This document shows, in pieces, positions 17,051 to 24,991 of a DNA stretch of 64,000 nt. The DNA comes from UMGS1958 sp045542415 (GTDB lineage Bacteria; Bacillota; Clostridia; UBA1381): contig JAZQKZ010000008.1 in assembly GCA_045542415.1 (NCBI GenBank), positions 85,423 to 149,422 on the forward strand, read 5' to 3'. The notes under the pieces are model-generated. The model had not been told where the DNA came from, made no database searches, and worked only from the letters and a program-made list of their open reading frames with translations. The position numbers and the translations under genes were made by a program. The stretch's first letter is position 1. Each line of letters starts with the position of its first letter.

Positions 17051-17083
17051 TATATTTTTTGTACTTAAAACACAAAAAATATA
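17051..17083. repeat. A/T-rich inverted repeat upstream of the ECF operon
   Basis: TATATTTTTTGT and ACAAAAAATATA form a perfect 12-bp inverted repeat with a 9-base spacer, ending 10 bp upstream of the -35 element of the sigma-factor operon. It could be an operator or a second terminator. Confidence 0.45.
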
Positions 17084-17092
17084 TAAAAAATA

Positions 17093-17121
17093 TTGCAAAA
17101 ATGTAAAAAATGTGATATTCT
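17093..17121 (+). promoter_or_regulatory. Candidate promoter of the ECF sigma operon
   Basis: TTGCAA (17093-17098) and TATTCT (17116-17121) are 17 bp apart, about 100 bp upstream of the sigma gene. This is a sigma-A-like promoter; an additional autoregulated ECF promoter is not recognisable by eye. Confidence 0.5.
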
Positions 17122-17224
17122 GAAAATAAATAAAAATTTTTTCAAAAAAGTGAATAAAAATTAAGGGGTTGTGTGTCTATTAAGTAGAGGATGAAAATCC
17201 CGGATTATATCGAGGTTGCAACTA

Positions 17225-17725
17225 ATGAGTAATAATAAATACAATACCTCCTTTGATGATTTGTATATGCAGTATCATCGGATTGTGTATGGAGTGAGTC
17301 TATCCATACTTCATAACGAGGAAGCTGCAAAGGATATTGTTCAGGAGGTTTTTATGCGGCTTTATCAATGGAGAGGGCGTATAAAGGATGAAAGTAAAAT
17401 AAAGGGATGGCTGTGTGTGACATCGAGAAATTTATCGCTTAACAGCTTGAGAAAAATCAGCAGGGAAGTATCTCTTACGGATATTTATGCATCTGATTCA
17501 GATCCCGAAAAAACATATGTAAAAAAAGAAGAGTATATTAAGGTACATAAAGCAATGAGCACGCTTAAAGACAGTTATTCTGAAATACTTTCGTTAAGGT
17601 ACGGTTTAGATTTTACAGTTCAAGAGATTGCATCTGTGATGAATATACCGGTAGCGACGGCATATTCGCGTTTGCACCGTGCTGAAACAGCTTTAAAAAA
17701 CGTATTAAAGGAGGCGGAGGAATAA
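17225..17725 (+). CDS. ECF-type RNA polymerase sigma factor
   Basis: The 166-residue protein has sigma region 2 (YRIVYGVSLSILHNEEAAKDIVQEVFMRLY, residues about 17-47) and region 4 with a helix-turn-helix (FTVQEIASVMNIPVATAYSRLHRA, about 132-155). It lacks regions 1 and 3, as in extracytoplasmic-function sigma factors. It should direct polymerase to a small regulon when released from its anti-sigma factor. The start at ATG 17225 has CGAGG nine bases upstream; the TTG three codons earlier is unlikely. The following membrane gene begins immediately at its stop codon, the usual sigma/anti-sigma arrangement. Confidence 0.9.
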   Translation: MSNNKYNTSFDDLYMQYHRIVYGVSLSILHNEEAAKDIVQEVFMRLYQWRGRIKDESKIKGWLCVTSRNLSLNSLRKISREVSLTDIYASDSDPEKTYVKKEEYIKVHKAMSTLKDSYSEILSLRYGLDFTVQEIASVMNIPVATAYSRLHRAETALKNVLKEAEE

Positions 17726-18754
17726 ATGGATTTCGAAAAAAATATTAAAGAATATTACTCCGCATTCGTAACGGAAACGGAGCAATACAGCGGCGAAGTA
17801 CCGTATTCGCCGGAAGAAGAGCTTTTGAACATAAAGAAGTGCATTTATCAAAAAAATGCAAAAAAGAAATATATTCAGTTGACGGCAGGTATTGCAGCTG
17901 CTGTAGTTATGGCTGTTGGAATAGCTACTTTCTTGCCGGGCAAAACGGTCAAGAATGATAACCTTGTTGTGGAATCAGATGCTAACAATAAGTCATCAGA
18001 AAATGTTGTTGCAAAAACAGAACCCAAGCCGCAAGTGGAATATACAACAGCTCCGAAAGAAAGCACACGGGTTATATCAACTGCACCGCCGCATAGAATT
18101 GCTTCGGCAGACTCGGTAACAGACAGTATATATACTCCGGTACCGAGAATTACAGTACCACCTATGGAAAGAACAAAAGAAGCTGTTTATGATGCAGAGG
18201 CGGAAAAAGCTGAATCCAATCCGACATATATTCTTGATGATAAGGAATATTATGCAGTGCTTCCCACAAAGGAGCCTGCTATTATCATCACAGAGAATGA
18301 ATACATTCCGGCGGGAAGTGCCGTAAGTGCCGGAGATACTAAGGTGACTGATGACGGTGGGGTGTGGAGCGAGTCAGAGTATTGGGAATATATCGGTAAA
18401 AATCCTTTGATTTATCTGGCGATTCCGTCTGACATAAATAAAGACGAATCGGACGGTAAGTTTATCCTCAAGGACGAGAACGGGCAGATTATAAATGACC
18501 AGATGCGTTTTTCTTATTCGAATGATGACAGAACAAGGCTTCTTAATATTACCGTAAGCAAAATTGCGTTTGCTCAGACGGAGGATAGTTCAACCTTTAT
18601 TAATGGGATACGGGTGTCTGTATTTGATAATCATATGATACATACTGCGGTTTTTGAGGGAACGGATATATATATTTTGGCGGAGATGTACGGTTTTAGC
18701 GAGGACGAACTGAAACGGGTTGTATATTCAATTGCAGAAGGGATGGCATTATGA
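17726..18754 (+). CDS. Membrane anti-sigma-factor-like protein
   Basis: The 342-residue protein has a cytoplasmic N-terminal part (about 1-48, acidic then Lys-rich), one membrane segment (LTAGIAAAVVMAVGIATFLP, about 52-71), a long Pro/Thr/Glu-rich extracytoplasmic linker (about 75-205) and a folded C-terminal domain (about 215-342). The end (GTDIYILAEMYGFSEDELKRVV) resembles the DUF4367-type sensor domain of Firmicute anti-sigma proteins. It lacks an obvious zinc-binding HxxxCxxC motif. It starts at the base after the sigma stop and overlaps the next gene by 4 nt. The partner and signal are inferred from context. Confidence 0.75.
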   Translation: MDFEKNIKEYYSAFVTETEQYSGEVPYSPEEELLNIKKCIYQKNAKKKYIQLTAGIAAAVVMAVGIATFLPGKTVKNDNLVVESDANNKSSENVVAKTEPKPQVEYTTAPKESTRVISTAPPHRIASADSVTDSIYTPVPRITVPPMERTKEAVYDAEAEKAESNPTYILDDKEYYAVLPTKEPAIIITENEYIPAGSAVSAGDTKVTDDGGVWSESEYWEYIGKNPLIYLAIPSDINKDESDGKFILKDENGQIINDQMRFSYSNDDRTRLLNITVSKIAFAQTEDSSTFINGIRVSVFDNHMIHTAVFEGTDIYILAEMYGFSEDELKRVVYSIAEGMAL

Positions 18755-19800
18755 GAATTATATCAATAATTATGGTATTGCTGCTCATGAGTTCATCCCT
18801 TGCTATAGCGGCTGATAACGAGTTCCGGAATACTCATGTAAATACAGGTGTATGGGCTGATGATTTGGTAGCTGTAGCAGAAACTCAGGTCGGATACAGC
18901 GAGAAATACAGTGCAAACGGTGAAGATCTGAAATCGAATCAAGACGGCGGATATACAAAGTACGGTGCCGCATACAGAAATCCGTATGCTCCCTGGTGTA
19001 CATATTTTATACTTTGGTGTGCCCGTGAAGCAGAAATACCTAACTCGGTTATTTGTTCGTCCGGCTCTTGCGGTAATCCTGATATAATGGTTAATTGGTT
19101 TAAAAATACGGGTACATGGCGAGGCACGGAATATGTGCCGAAACGCGGTGATATTGTATTTTTTGATGTAAACAAGGACAACGGTGCTGATCATGCAGGG
19201 ATAGTGAGAAGCGTAAGCGAGGATGAAGAAACAATATACACTATAGAAGGCAACTGCGGTGGTTATTACGGATATACGACTGCAAGAGAGGTACGCCGTA
19301 ACAATATTATGGGGTACGGTGTACCTAATTACAGTATGTCGGAAAGGCTCAACGGGCATGTTGTACTTGGTTCTACTGCATATATAACAAAAGGAAAACC
19401 TGACTACAGAACTATATTATGGAACAATACAGAGCTTGAAATTTTGTGCAGCGACGGTGAATATTATCTTGCATATATTCCGTATTACTACAGCGGAGGA
19501 TTTCGCATATTCTACATACAGAAATCATCTGCAAAGGTAAACGGAGGAGTTAAGGATTTCTCCGAATTATATACAATAAACCGTGACGGTAAGATTATAG
19601 CAGATGCTACACTTTATTGCAGACCGACAACAGAATTATTAAGAAGCGGAAGTGCAGAAGCAACATCAAGAGCCTTGCTTAAATCGGGCGATAAATTTGA
19701 GGTGCTTTTTGAGGAAAACGGATTTTATTTTGTGAGAAATGATAAATTATGCGGTTTTGTGGATAAGTTAAAAATCAGTATGGGAGAAAATCTACAATGA
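18751..19800 (+). CDS. Secreted CHAP-domain amidase-like protein
   Basis: The 349-residue protein has a signal peptide (about 1-20) and a CHAP domain (about 30-195). The likely catalytic set is Cys in APWCTYFILWC, His in GADHAGIV and Asn in TIEGNCGG. CHAP enzymes cut peptidoglycan amide or peptide bonds. Residues about 200-349 form one or two SH3-like segments (ATLYCRPTTELL...GDKFEVLFEENGFYFV) that may bind cell wall. It is translated from an ATGA overlap with the anti-sigma gene and overlaps the next gene in the same way. It is probably an effector of this sigma operon. Confidence 0.83.
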   Translation: MRIISIIMVLLLMSSSLAIAADNEFRNTHVNTGVWADDLVAVAETQVGYSEKYSANGEDLKSNQDGGYTKYGAAYRNPYAPWCTYFILWCAREAEIPNSVICSSGSCGNPDIMVNWFKNTGTWRGTEYVPKRGDIVFFDVNKDNGADHAGIVRSVSEDEETIYTIEGNCGGYYGYTTAREVRRNNIMGYGVPNYSMSERLNGHVVLGSTAYITKGKPDYRTILWNNTELEILCSDGEYYLAYIPYYYSGGFRIFYIQKSSAKVNGGVKDFSELYTINRDGKIIADATLYCRPTTELLRSGSAEATSRALLKSGDKFEVLFEENGFYFVRNDKLCGFVDKLKISMGENLQ

Positions 19801-21365
19801 AAAAGAAATTTGCAGCAATCCTTGCAGGAATGTTATTGTTTTCAAACGCATATGCGGAGGATATAAGACTTGAATTTAATATTGGGGCGCAAACGGCACA
19901 GCTAAACGGTGAGGTTATTGAAGCCCCCACATATCTTTCGGACAGAGGAAATACTATGGTTGGCTTGCGTGTTGCAGCACAGACTTTAGGTATATCTGTT
20001 AGTTGGGAAGCACAGACCCGTACGGTAGAGTTGGCGGGTGAGGGACTTACAATGACAGTTGTGATTGATTCCGATATTGCCATTATAAATGGTAATGAGA
20101 TACAAATGACTGAGCCTGCAATAATTCTTAACGATCGTACTATGGTGCCTATTCGCTTTGTAAGTGAGGGCTTTGGTGCAATTGTGGAATATAATGATGA
20201 AATGCACAGCGTTGTTGTACGTTCAAGCAGCCACAATGAACGATGTCAAATACTGACTGGATCAAAAACAGATATGATGTCAAATTATCCGTCGGCACTT
20301 CAGGGTTGGCTTGCTGTTACCGATGATGAAGTAAAGCTTTCTGATTTTTCAGTTGTCTGGGACAGTATTGTAAATACAAAGGTCATGGAGCTGCTTCCGG
20401 GAAGACTTGTTACGGAAGAGCTGTGCAATGCATACCGTACAGAAAGCGGACTGACATTTGATAATATATTTAAAATAACGGGTGCAATAGATAAGAATTC
20501 AGATATAACTACACCGGTTATGCTTGAAGTGAGTAAGGATTTAAACGTGGGATATAGAAATCTTGTTTTTTATCCGGAGGCACGAAAGATTATAGAAAAT
20601 TCTCAGTTGCCTACAGTTAAGCCGATGCAGAGTCCTGTTTTTGATGGCGGCGGAGGTTCGTCTTCATCAGGAGGTGGTATTGTCGCTACAAGTGAGCCTG
20701 AAAATACTACAGCACCGTCAGAAACACTTGAGCCGCAAATGACGGCTGTTCCGACGACAAAGCCAACAACAGAACCGACTTCAACAAATAAGCCGTCTGC
20801 AACGGAAACTCCGGCTTCAACAACAGAACCGACAACCAAACCGGATGCGACCAAACGACCGAGCAGCGGTGGAAGTGCCGGAGGTTCGGTTGTACGTCCG
20901 TGTGCGACTCCTGAACCGACAGATGCTCCGGGGGATGATGAACCGGATGCAACGTTTAATCCTGAGGGAGATGGCGAGATGGGTGCTCCGCCGGATTATG
21001 AGGCTACTCCTGAACCGACCGGATTGCCTACTGTTTGCCCGACAGGAGCACCTGTCCCTGAAGCAACAGGATTACCTACCGCTTGTCCGACAGGAGCACC
21101 TGCCCCTGAAGCGACAGGATTACCTACCGCCTGTCCGAGCATGGAGCCGACAGCGGAACCGACATCAGAGCCTGTTCCGACTGAAACGCCGGAGCCTACT
21201 CCGCAAATTACAGAGGGACCGAGTGGTGATGATGATCACTTTGATGACATTATTGACGGTAAGGATGCTGCTGACGATAATGTGATCTTAAGTACTGCGG
21301 ATAGCGTAAAGGTGAAGTACAGGATATGGAAACCGGTTTTTCGAGTTGTCAGAAAGAGATATTAA
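19797..21365 (+). CDS. Secreted stalk-domain protein with Pro/Thr-rich repeat region
   Basis: The 522-residue protein has a signal peptide (about 1-20) and an N-terminal copper amine oxidase-like stalk domain (about 22-145), with paired halves ending in MVGLRVAAQTLGISV and MVPIRFVSEGFGAIV. A second globular part spans about 150-270. Residues about 285-485 are low-complexity Gly/Ser then Pro/Thr/Glu, including 16-residue repeats TGLPTxCPTGAPxPEA that each carry a cysteine. The tail is acidic then basic (KVKYRIWKPVFRVVRKRY). No SLH or LPXTG anchor is seen. It is the last gene of the operon, 4 nt overlapped with the CHAP gene. A wall-spanning or surface role is likely; enzyme activity is not evident. 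Confidence 0.75.
   Translation: MKKKFAAILAGMLLFSNAYAEDIRLEFNIGAQTAQLNGEVIEAPTYLSDRGNTMVGLRVAAQTLGISVSWEAQTRTVELAGEGLTMTVVIDSDIAIINGNEIQMTEPAIILNDRTMVPIRFVSEGFGAIVEYNDEMHSVVVRSSSHNERCQILTGSKTDMMSNYPSALQGWLAVTDDEVKLSDFSVVWDSIVNTKVMELLPGRLVTEELCNAYRTESGLTFDNIFKITGAIDKNSDITTPVMLEVSKDLNVGYRNLVFYPEARKIIENSQLPTVKPMQSPVFDGGGGSSSSGGGIVATSEPENTTAPSETLEPQMTAVPTTKPTTEPTSTNKPSATETPASTTEPTTKPDATKRPSSGGSAGGSVVRPCATPEPTDAPGDDEPDATFNPEGDGEMGAPPDYEATPEPTGLPTVCPTGAPVPEATGLPTACPTGAPAPEATGLPTACPSMEPTAEPTSEPVPTETPEPTPQITEGPSGDDDHFDDIIDGKDAADDNVILSTADSVKVKYRIWKPVFRVVRKRY
21018..21140 (+). repeat. 48-bp in-frame tandem repeat
   Basis: Two full 48-bp units (21018-21065, 21066-21113) and a partial third encode TGLPTxCPTGAPxPEA. 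Units differ at only a few bases, suggesting recent expansion within the stalk-domain gene. Confidence 0.85.
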
Positions 21366-21366
21366 T

Positions 21367-21404
21367 AAAAAGGAGCTGCGGTCAAGTGCTGCAGCTCCTT
21401 TTTT
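21367..21404 (+). terminator. Bidirectional terminator between convergent genes
   Basis: AGGAGCTGC pairs with GCAGCTCCT, extended by A5/T runs on both sides, with an 11-base loop. It serves the sigma operon and the convergent 721-residue gene. Confidence 0.88.
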
Positions 21405-21406
21405 GG

Positions 21407-23572
21407 TTATTCAATTATAAAGCGTTCAGTATTATTTATGACTATTTCGGTATTGGTTTTGTAGATAGAAGCAATCTCGGATTGTGCAGTTATCTTATTC
21501 CATGAAATACCGTCATGTGAATAATAAAAATCACGTCCGTTAGCATAATAATACAGATTTCCGAGTGAGTCTATATAGGTAGGTTTGAAATATCCGTAAT
21601 TCTGCTCTGTAAAGTTGATACCGTCATTACTAAGATATATCTTTCCGTTTTTTGCTTTTGCTACATATTCACCGTAGTTCCAGCATGGCATTGTTGTATC
21701 GGTACTCATAGTCCAATTGGCAAAATCTTTTGAATATACCGGTGTTCCTGCCTTTACATAGCAAACCTCCTTTGCCATTGTAAAGGCTGTGGGATAATAA
21801 TTGAATTCGTGCTTATCCACAAGCTTAAAATCTTCATCCAGGAAATAAACCGTTTTGAAGAAGTTACAAACAAGGTAATAGGGAATGCCGTCATATATAG
21901 TGGCCTTCATCATATAACCGTTACCGGTATATTTTAACTCATACTGATTCCAGTTTCCGTAAATTGCATATCTTAAGTCATCCTCAAGTACAATCTGTTT
22001 CCAGTTTTCAAGGTCGTCTGAAATATATAAATGTGTGTTTTCCCATTTATAAAATTCTCTGCCTGTATAATTGTGGTCCTTGACAATTTCCTGCCTGCCT
22101 GACTTATAAATTTCAACCATTTGCGGAGTATCGGTGATTGTCAGAGTATTTTCTATGCCGCCGTAATTGTTTGTTGTGAGAATAACCTGCAAATTAATTG
22201 TTGTTGTCTGTTGAGGCGGCAGTTCAACACTTGCCATGGTATGCTTTACTCTTGCGTTGTTAACACCCTTTGAAAGTGCATAAGGATTTATTAGATTTCC
22301 CTGTTCATCACGAAGAATAACTACAATATTTGAGCCTGTATTCGGCACATAATTAAGATAGCGAATCATGCCGCCATTGTTGGTTACATTGATTTTATAG
22401 TTATAAATAACGCCGAAATTGCCCATGCTGCATGCAAGGTCTTTGTTGGTGTCATATTCTCCGAGCGGACTGTTTGGAATATACTTTGATTTTTCGCCTG
22501 CATCTCTGATGTAAGCGGCGAGGTCATTATGCTCAACATCAAAATGCCATATATCGTCTCTTTGGCTTTGTGATATCCCTGAACCGTAGAAATTCTTTTT
22601 GCCCGGATCGTAATAAGTGAATCCGATCATGTCTGACTCTGCACTGATCTCATGTGACCAGGGATCTGAGCGTGGATTCAGATGTGTGTACCACTTTGTT
22701 GTTTCTTTTCCGTAAGGCATATAATGATTATACACCTTAACAGGAAGTGCAGTGTCACACCAGGTGTAATCATCTATGGTGTATGAAAGCTCCGTGTTTA
22801 CCCGATTCTTGTTTGGTGAAATGCCCTTGTGCTGTCTGTCTCTCTCGTATGAGCCGAAAGCGGGATTTTGATAAAATGTTGAACGATCACCGATCGTTCC
22901 GTTTGATTTTAATGCGGCAACATTAATATCGCATTTTCCGCTGTCTATGGTAAAATCTGCAATGAGATTTACCGGGCGATAGAACGGAACTACGTCATAA
23001 TTGGGGATATATTGTGATAACCACATATCTTCTCCTGCCTTGATTGTAATTGTCACAGGCTCAATCGGAACAGGGGAGTACTGAACTCCTGAATCGATCT
23101 GATTTATGGGGATATTAAGATAGCTTGCCCATGCATTGAAGCATCCCCATTGATCCTCAAAGGTATATGATTTTCCCTCGTACCAGTATTGACGGTTACG
23201 CGGTACTTCAAAGCCGAGGGATGTCAACGTAATTGTGGTATCTTCCTTTGCACGGAATATTACATCAAGCTCAATATCAAAGCCGCCCTCGATTATTGTA
23301 TATCCGTCTGCACTTCTTTTTTCGGTATGGTTTACATGTGACGCAAATATAGTATATTTATCCGGAGTCAAGCCCTCGTTGTTCATAATATATCTTGGAT
23401 TTTCATTAGATGTATCAGCAAGGTCGCTCCGACGTATAAACTCGTTGTTATTGCAGTAAATATATTTTCCGTCGGTATCTTTTGTAAAGTTAAGATCTGC
23501 TGTGCCTACTGCTGAAGCACTTATAGCTGAAAATGTCAATGCCGCAATTGTGAGCATAATTGGATTTTTCAT
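21407..23572 (-). CDS. Secreted protein of unknown function with Asp-box-like repeats
   Basis: The 721-residue protein has a signal peptide (about 1-21). Residues about 22-460 look like beta-rich surface modules and are not recognised. Residues about 470-720 contain at least four spaced motifs of the form S-x-D-x-x-x-W/F (SDDLENW, SKDFANW, SNDGINF, SHDGISW), like BNR/Asp-box turns of beta-propellers found in sialidases and other surface proteins. No catalytic site or cell-wall anchor can be named. It is monocistronic and convergent with the ECF sigma operon. Binding of a glycan or protein is possible, not shown. Confidence 0.7.
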   Translation of the reverse strand: MKNPIMLTIAALTFSAISASAVGTADLNFTKDTDGKYIYCNNNEFIRRSDLADTSNENPRYIMNNEGLTPDKYTIFASHVNHTEKRSADGYTIIEGGFDIELDVIFRAKEDTTITLTSLGFEVPRNRQYWYEGKSYTFEDQWGCFNAWASYLNIPINQIDSGVQYSPVPIEPVTITIKAGEDMWLSQYIPNYDVVPFYRPVNLIADFTIDSGKCDINVAALKSNGTIGDRSTFYQNPAFGSYERDRQHKGISPNKNRVNTELSYTIDDYTWCDTALPVKVYNHYMPYGKETTKWYTHLNPRSDPWSHEISAESDMIGFTYYDPGKKNFYGSGISQSQRDDIWHFDVEHNDLAAYIRDAGEKSKYIPNSPLGEYDTNKDLACSMGNFGVIYNYKINVTNNGGMIRYLNYVPNTGSNIVVILRDEQGNLINPYALSKGVNNARVKHTMASVELPPQQTTTINLQVILTTNNYGGIENTLTITDTPQMVEIYKSGRQEIVKDHNYTGREFYKWENTHLYISDDLENWKQIVLEDDLRYAIYGNWNQYELKYTGNGYMMKATIYDGIPYYLVCNFFKTVYFLDEDFKLVDKHEFNYYPTAFTMAKEVCYVKAGTPVYSKDFANWTMSTDTTMPCWNYGEYVAKAKNGKIYLSNDGINFTEQNYGYFKPTYIDSLGNLYYYANGRDFYYSHDGISWNKITAQSEIASIYKTNTEIVINNTERFIIE

Positions 23573-23667
23573 AATAACCCCTCTTTCTCTGAATATTATA
23601 TATAAATTTTAACATAAATAATAAAATCTGTCAATTATTAATATGTATTGCAAAGTGCTAAAATGCA

Positions 23668-23694
23668 ACAAAAAAGGACTGAATTAACAGTCCT
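23668..23694 (-). terminator. Terminator of azlCD
   Basis: On the minus strand AGGACT and AGTCCT (23675-23694) form a stem followed by seven T residues, directly after the azlD stop. Confidence 0.82.
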
Positions 23695-23695
23695 G

Positions 23696-24007
23696 TTATA
23701 TTCCGATAAGCTGCATAATAAGCACGGCGACGGAAGCTCCGAGGGCAACGGTGAGCAGGCTTCTCCTGCAATATGAAAGAATGATAGCTACTACGGTGCC
23801 CATTATTGCGCTGAGCTTTGAGCCGGTACTTGAAAATACTGCCGGAAAAGTCATAGCTGCCAATACAGCATAGGGGACGTAATACAAAAAAGATTGAATC
23901 CATACGTTAGTTATTTTTTTGCGGAAAATAACCATTGGAAGCATACGAATGAGATATGTGACGAGTGCCATTACAGCAATTCCGGTTAATAAATATATTG
24001 TACTCAA
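23696..24007 (-). CDS. azlD: AzlD-type branched-chain amino acid transport subunit
   Basis: The 103-residue product has three to four hydrophobic segments, with LVTYLIRMLPMVIFRKK near residues 16-32, typical of AzlD. With AzlC it forms an exporter of branched-chain amino acids or analogues. It overlaps azlC by 4 nt, as in the Bacillus-type pair, and ends at a terminator. Confidence 0.88.
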   Translation of the reverse strand: MSTIYLLTGIAVMALVTYLIRMLPMVIFRKKITNVWIQSFLYYVPYAVLAAMTFPAVFSSTGSKLSAIMGTVVAIILSYCRRSLLTVALGASVAVLIMQLIGI

Positions 24008-24717
24008 TTGTTAGCCTCCTTTTCTGTCTGAATGGGGAAGAGCGTAGCAGCCAACGCACTGACAGCTACTGTAATGATTATAATTGACCACCCACCCGAT
24101 ATTGATTTGAATGCAGGAAAATAAGCAAATGCTGCACTTACAGCTACAGCAAGAATAATTGTAAACATTACACTTTTATGCTCGCGTGCAGGAGGAATTA
24201 TGATTGCAATAAACATAGCGTATAATGCAATTCCGAGTGCGTTCGTCAATATTTCGGGCATAAATGAGGTTGCAGCTGCTCCGACGAATGTACCGCCGAC
24301 CCATCCGATAAGTGGGGTAAGTATAAGACCTGCCATATAAACCGCTGTCAAATCTTTTTTATGCTGCATTGAAACAGCAAAAATTTCGTCGGTAACTCCG
24401 AATGAAACGGCAAGTCGCTGTAAAAATGTCATAGAATTATCTGCTTTTTGAGATACCGATAAGGACATCAGAAAATACCGTATATTGATTATAAGTGTTG
24501 AAACTGCAAGCTCTGTCATTGTTCCGGCTGCTATCATGATGTTTGTTCCTGCAAATTGTCCGGCACTTGTAAGATTGGTAAGTGAAATCAATACGGCAGC
24601 CCATAAAGGAACACCTGATAACACTGCAGTCATACCAAAGGCGATTGATACTGAGAAATATCCAAGACAGATAGGAATACCGTCCTTGAGTCCCTCAAAA
24701 AATTCGGTTTTCTTCAT
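24004..24717 (-). CDS. azlC: AzlC family branched-chain amino acid exporter
   Basis: The 237-residue membrane protein starts with the AzlC pattern FFEGLKDGIPICLGYFSVSIAFG and continues with six or more hydrophobic segments, including NLTSAGQFAG and VSFGVTDEIFAVS, both conserved in the family. It is the larger subunit of the AzlCD exporter. ATG is preceded by GGAGAG. Its own promoter is well defined. The leucine synthesis operon lies about 2 kb away on the other strand, a loose metabolic association only. Confidence 0.9.
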   Translation of the reverse strand: MKKTEFFEGLKDGIPICLGYFSVSIAFGMTAVLSGVPLWAAVLISLTNLTSAGQFAGTNIMIAAGTMTELAVSTLIINIRYFLMSLSVSQKADNSMTFLQRLAVSFGVTDEIFAVSMQHKKDLTAVYMAGLILTPLIGWVGGTFVGAAATSFMPEILTNALGIALYAMFIAIIIPPAREHKSVMFTIILAVAVSAAFAYFPAFKSISGGWSIIIITVAVSALAATLFPIQTEKEANN

Positions 24718-24749
24718 TTTAAACTCTCCATAGTAAAATAATCGTAAAT

Positions 24750-24778
24750 ATTATATCATATTTTGTCGGAGGCTTCAA
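24750..24778 (-). promoter_or_regulatory. Promoter of azlCD
   Basis: On the minus strand TTGAAG (24773-24778) and TATAAT (24750-24755) are 17 bp apart. Confidence 0.72.
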
Positions 24779-24824
24779 TTGTCACACTTAACGAATAAAA
24801 AAGTTCTTTTTCAAAAAAATTGTA

Positions 24825-24853
24825 TTGATTTTTTTCTGTCTTTATGATATAAT
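24825..24853 (+). promoter_or_regulatory. Promoter of tRNA-Arg
   Basis: TTGATT (24825-24830) and TATAAT (24848-24853) are 17 bp apart, ending 17 bp before the tRNA. Confidence 0.78.
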
Positions 24854-24870
24854 ATTTTTTGTTGATATTA

Positions 24871-24942
24871 GCCCTCGTAGTTAAATGGATATAACGGATC
24901 CCTCCTAAGGATCTATTATCAGTTCGATTCTGGTCGGGGGTG
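24871..24942 (+). tRNA. tRNA-Arg (anticodon CCT)
   Basis: A full cloverleaf can be drawn. The acceptor stem is GCCCTCG with CGGGGGT (two wobble pairs). The anticodon stem GATCC/GGATC closes the loop CTCCTAA, giving anticodon CCT, which reads AGG. The T arm is ATCAG-TTCGATT-CTGGT. No CCA is encoded at the 3' end, so it must be added after transcription. Confidence 0.93.
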
Positions 24943-24944
24943 TA

Positions 24945-24982
24945 AAAAAAGCGGCAAGATTATTAGTCTTGTCGCTTTTTGT
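24945..24982 (+). terminator. Terminator of tRNA-Arg
   Basis: AAAAAGCGGCAAGA pairs with TCTTGTCGCTTTTT (one G-T pair) across a 7-base loop, with T-rich flank. It can also serve the converging regulator gene. Confidence 0.85.
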
Positions 24983-24991
24983 TTCTATAAA

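Noticed and set aside
18793..19359. 188-codon minus-strand open frame opposite the CHAP gene
   Set aside because: The CHAP catalytic residues on the plus strand and the operon layout show that strand is coding.
21018..21140. Tandem repeats considered as a CRISPR array
   Set aside because: Units are contiguous, in frame and without unique spacers.
20845..21285. 146-codon plus-strand open frame inside the stalk-protein repeat region
   Set aside because: It is a shifted reading of the Pro/Thr repeats with no start signal.
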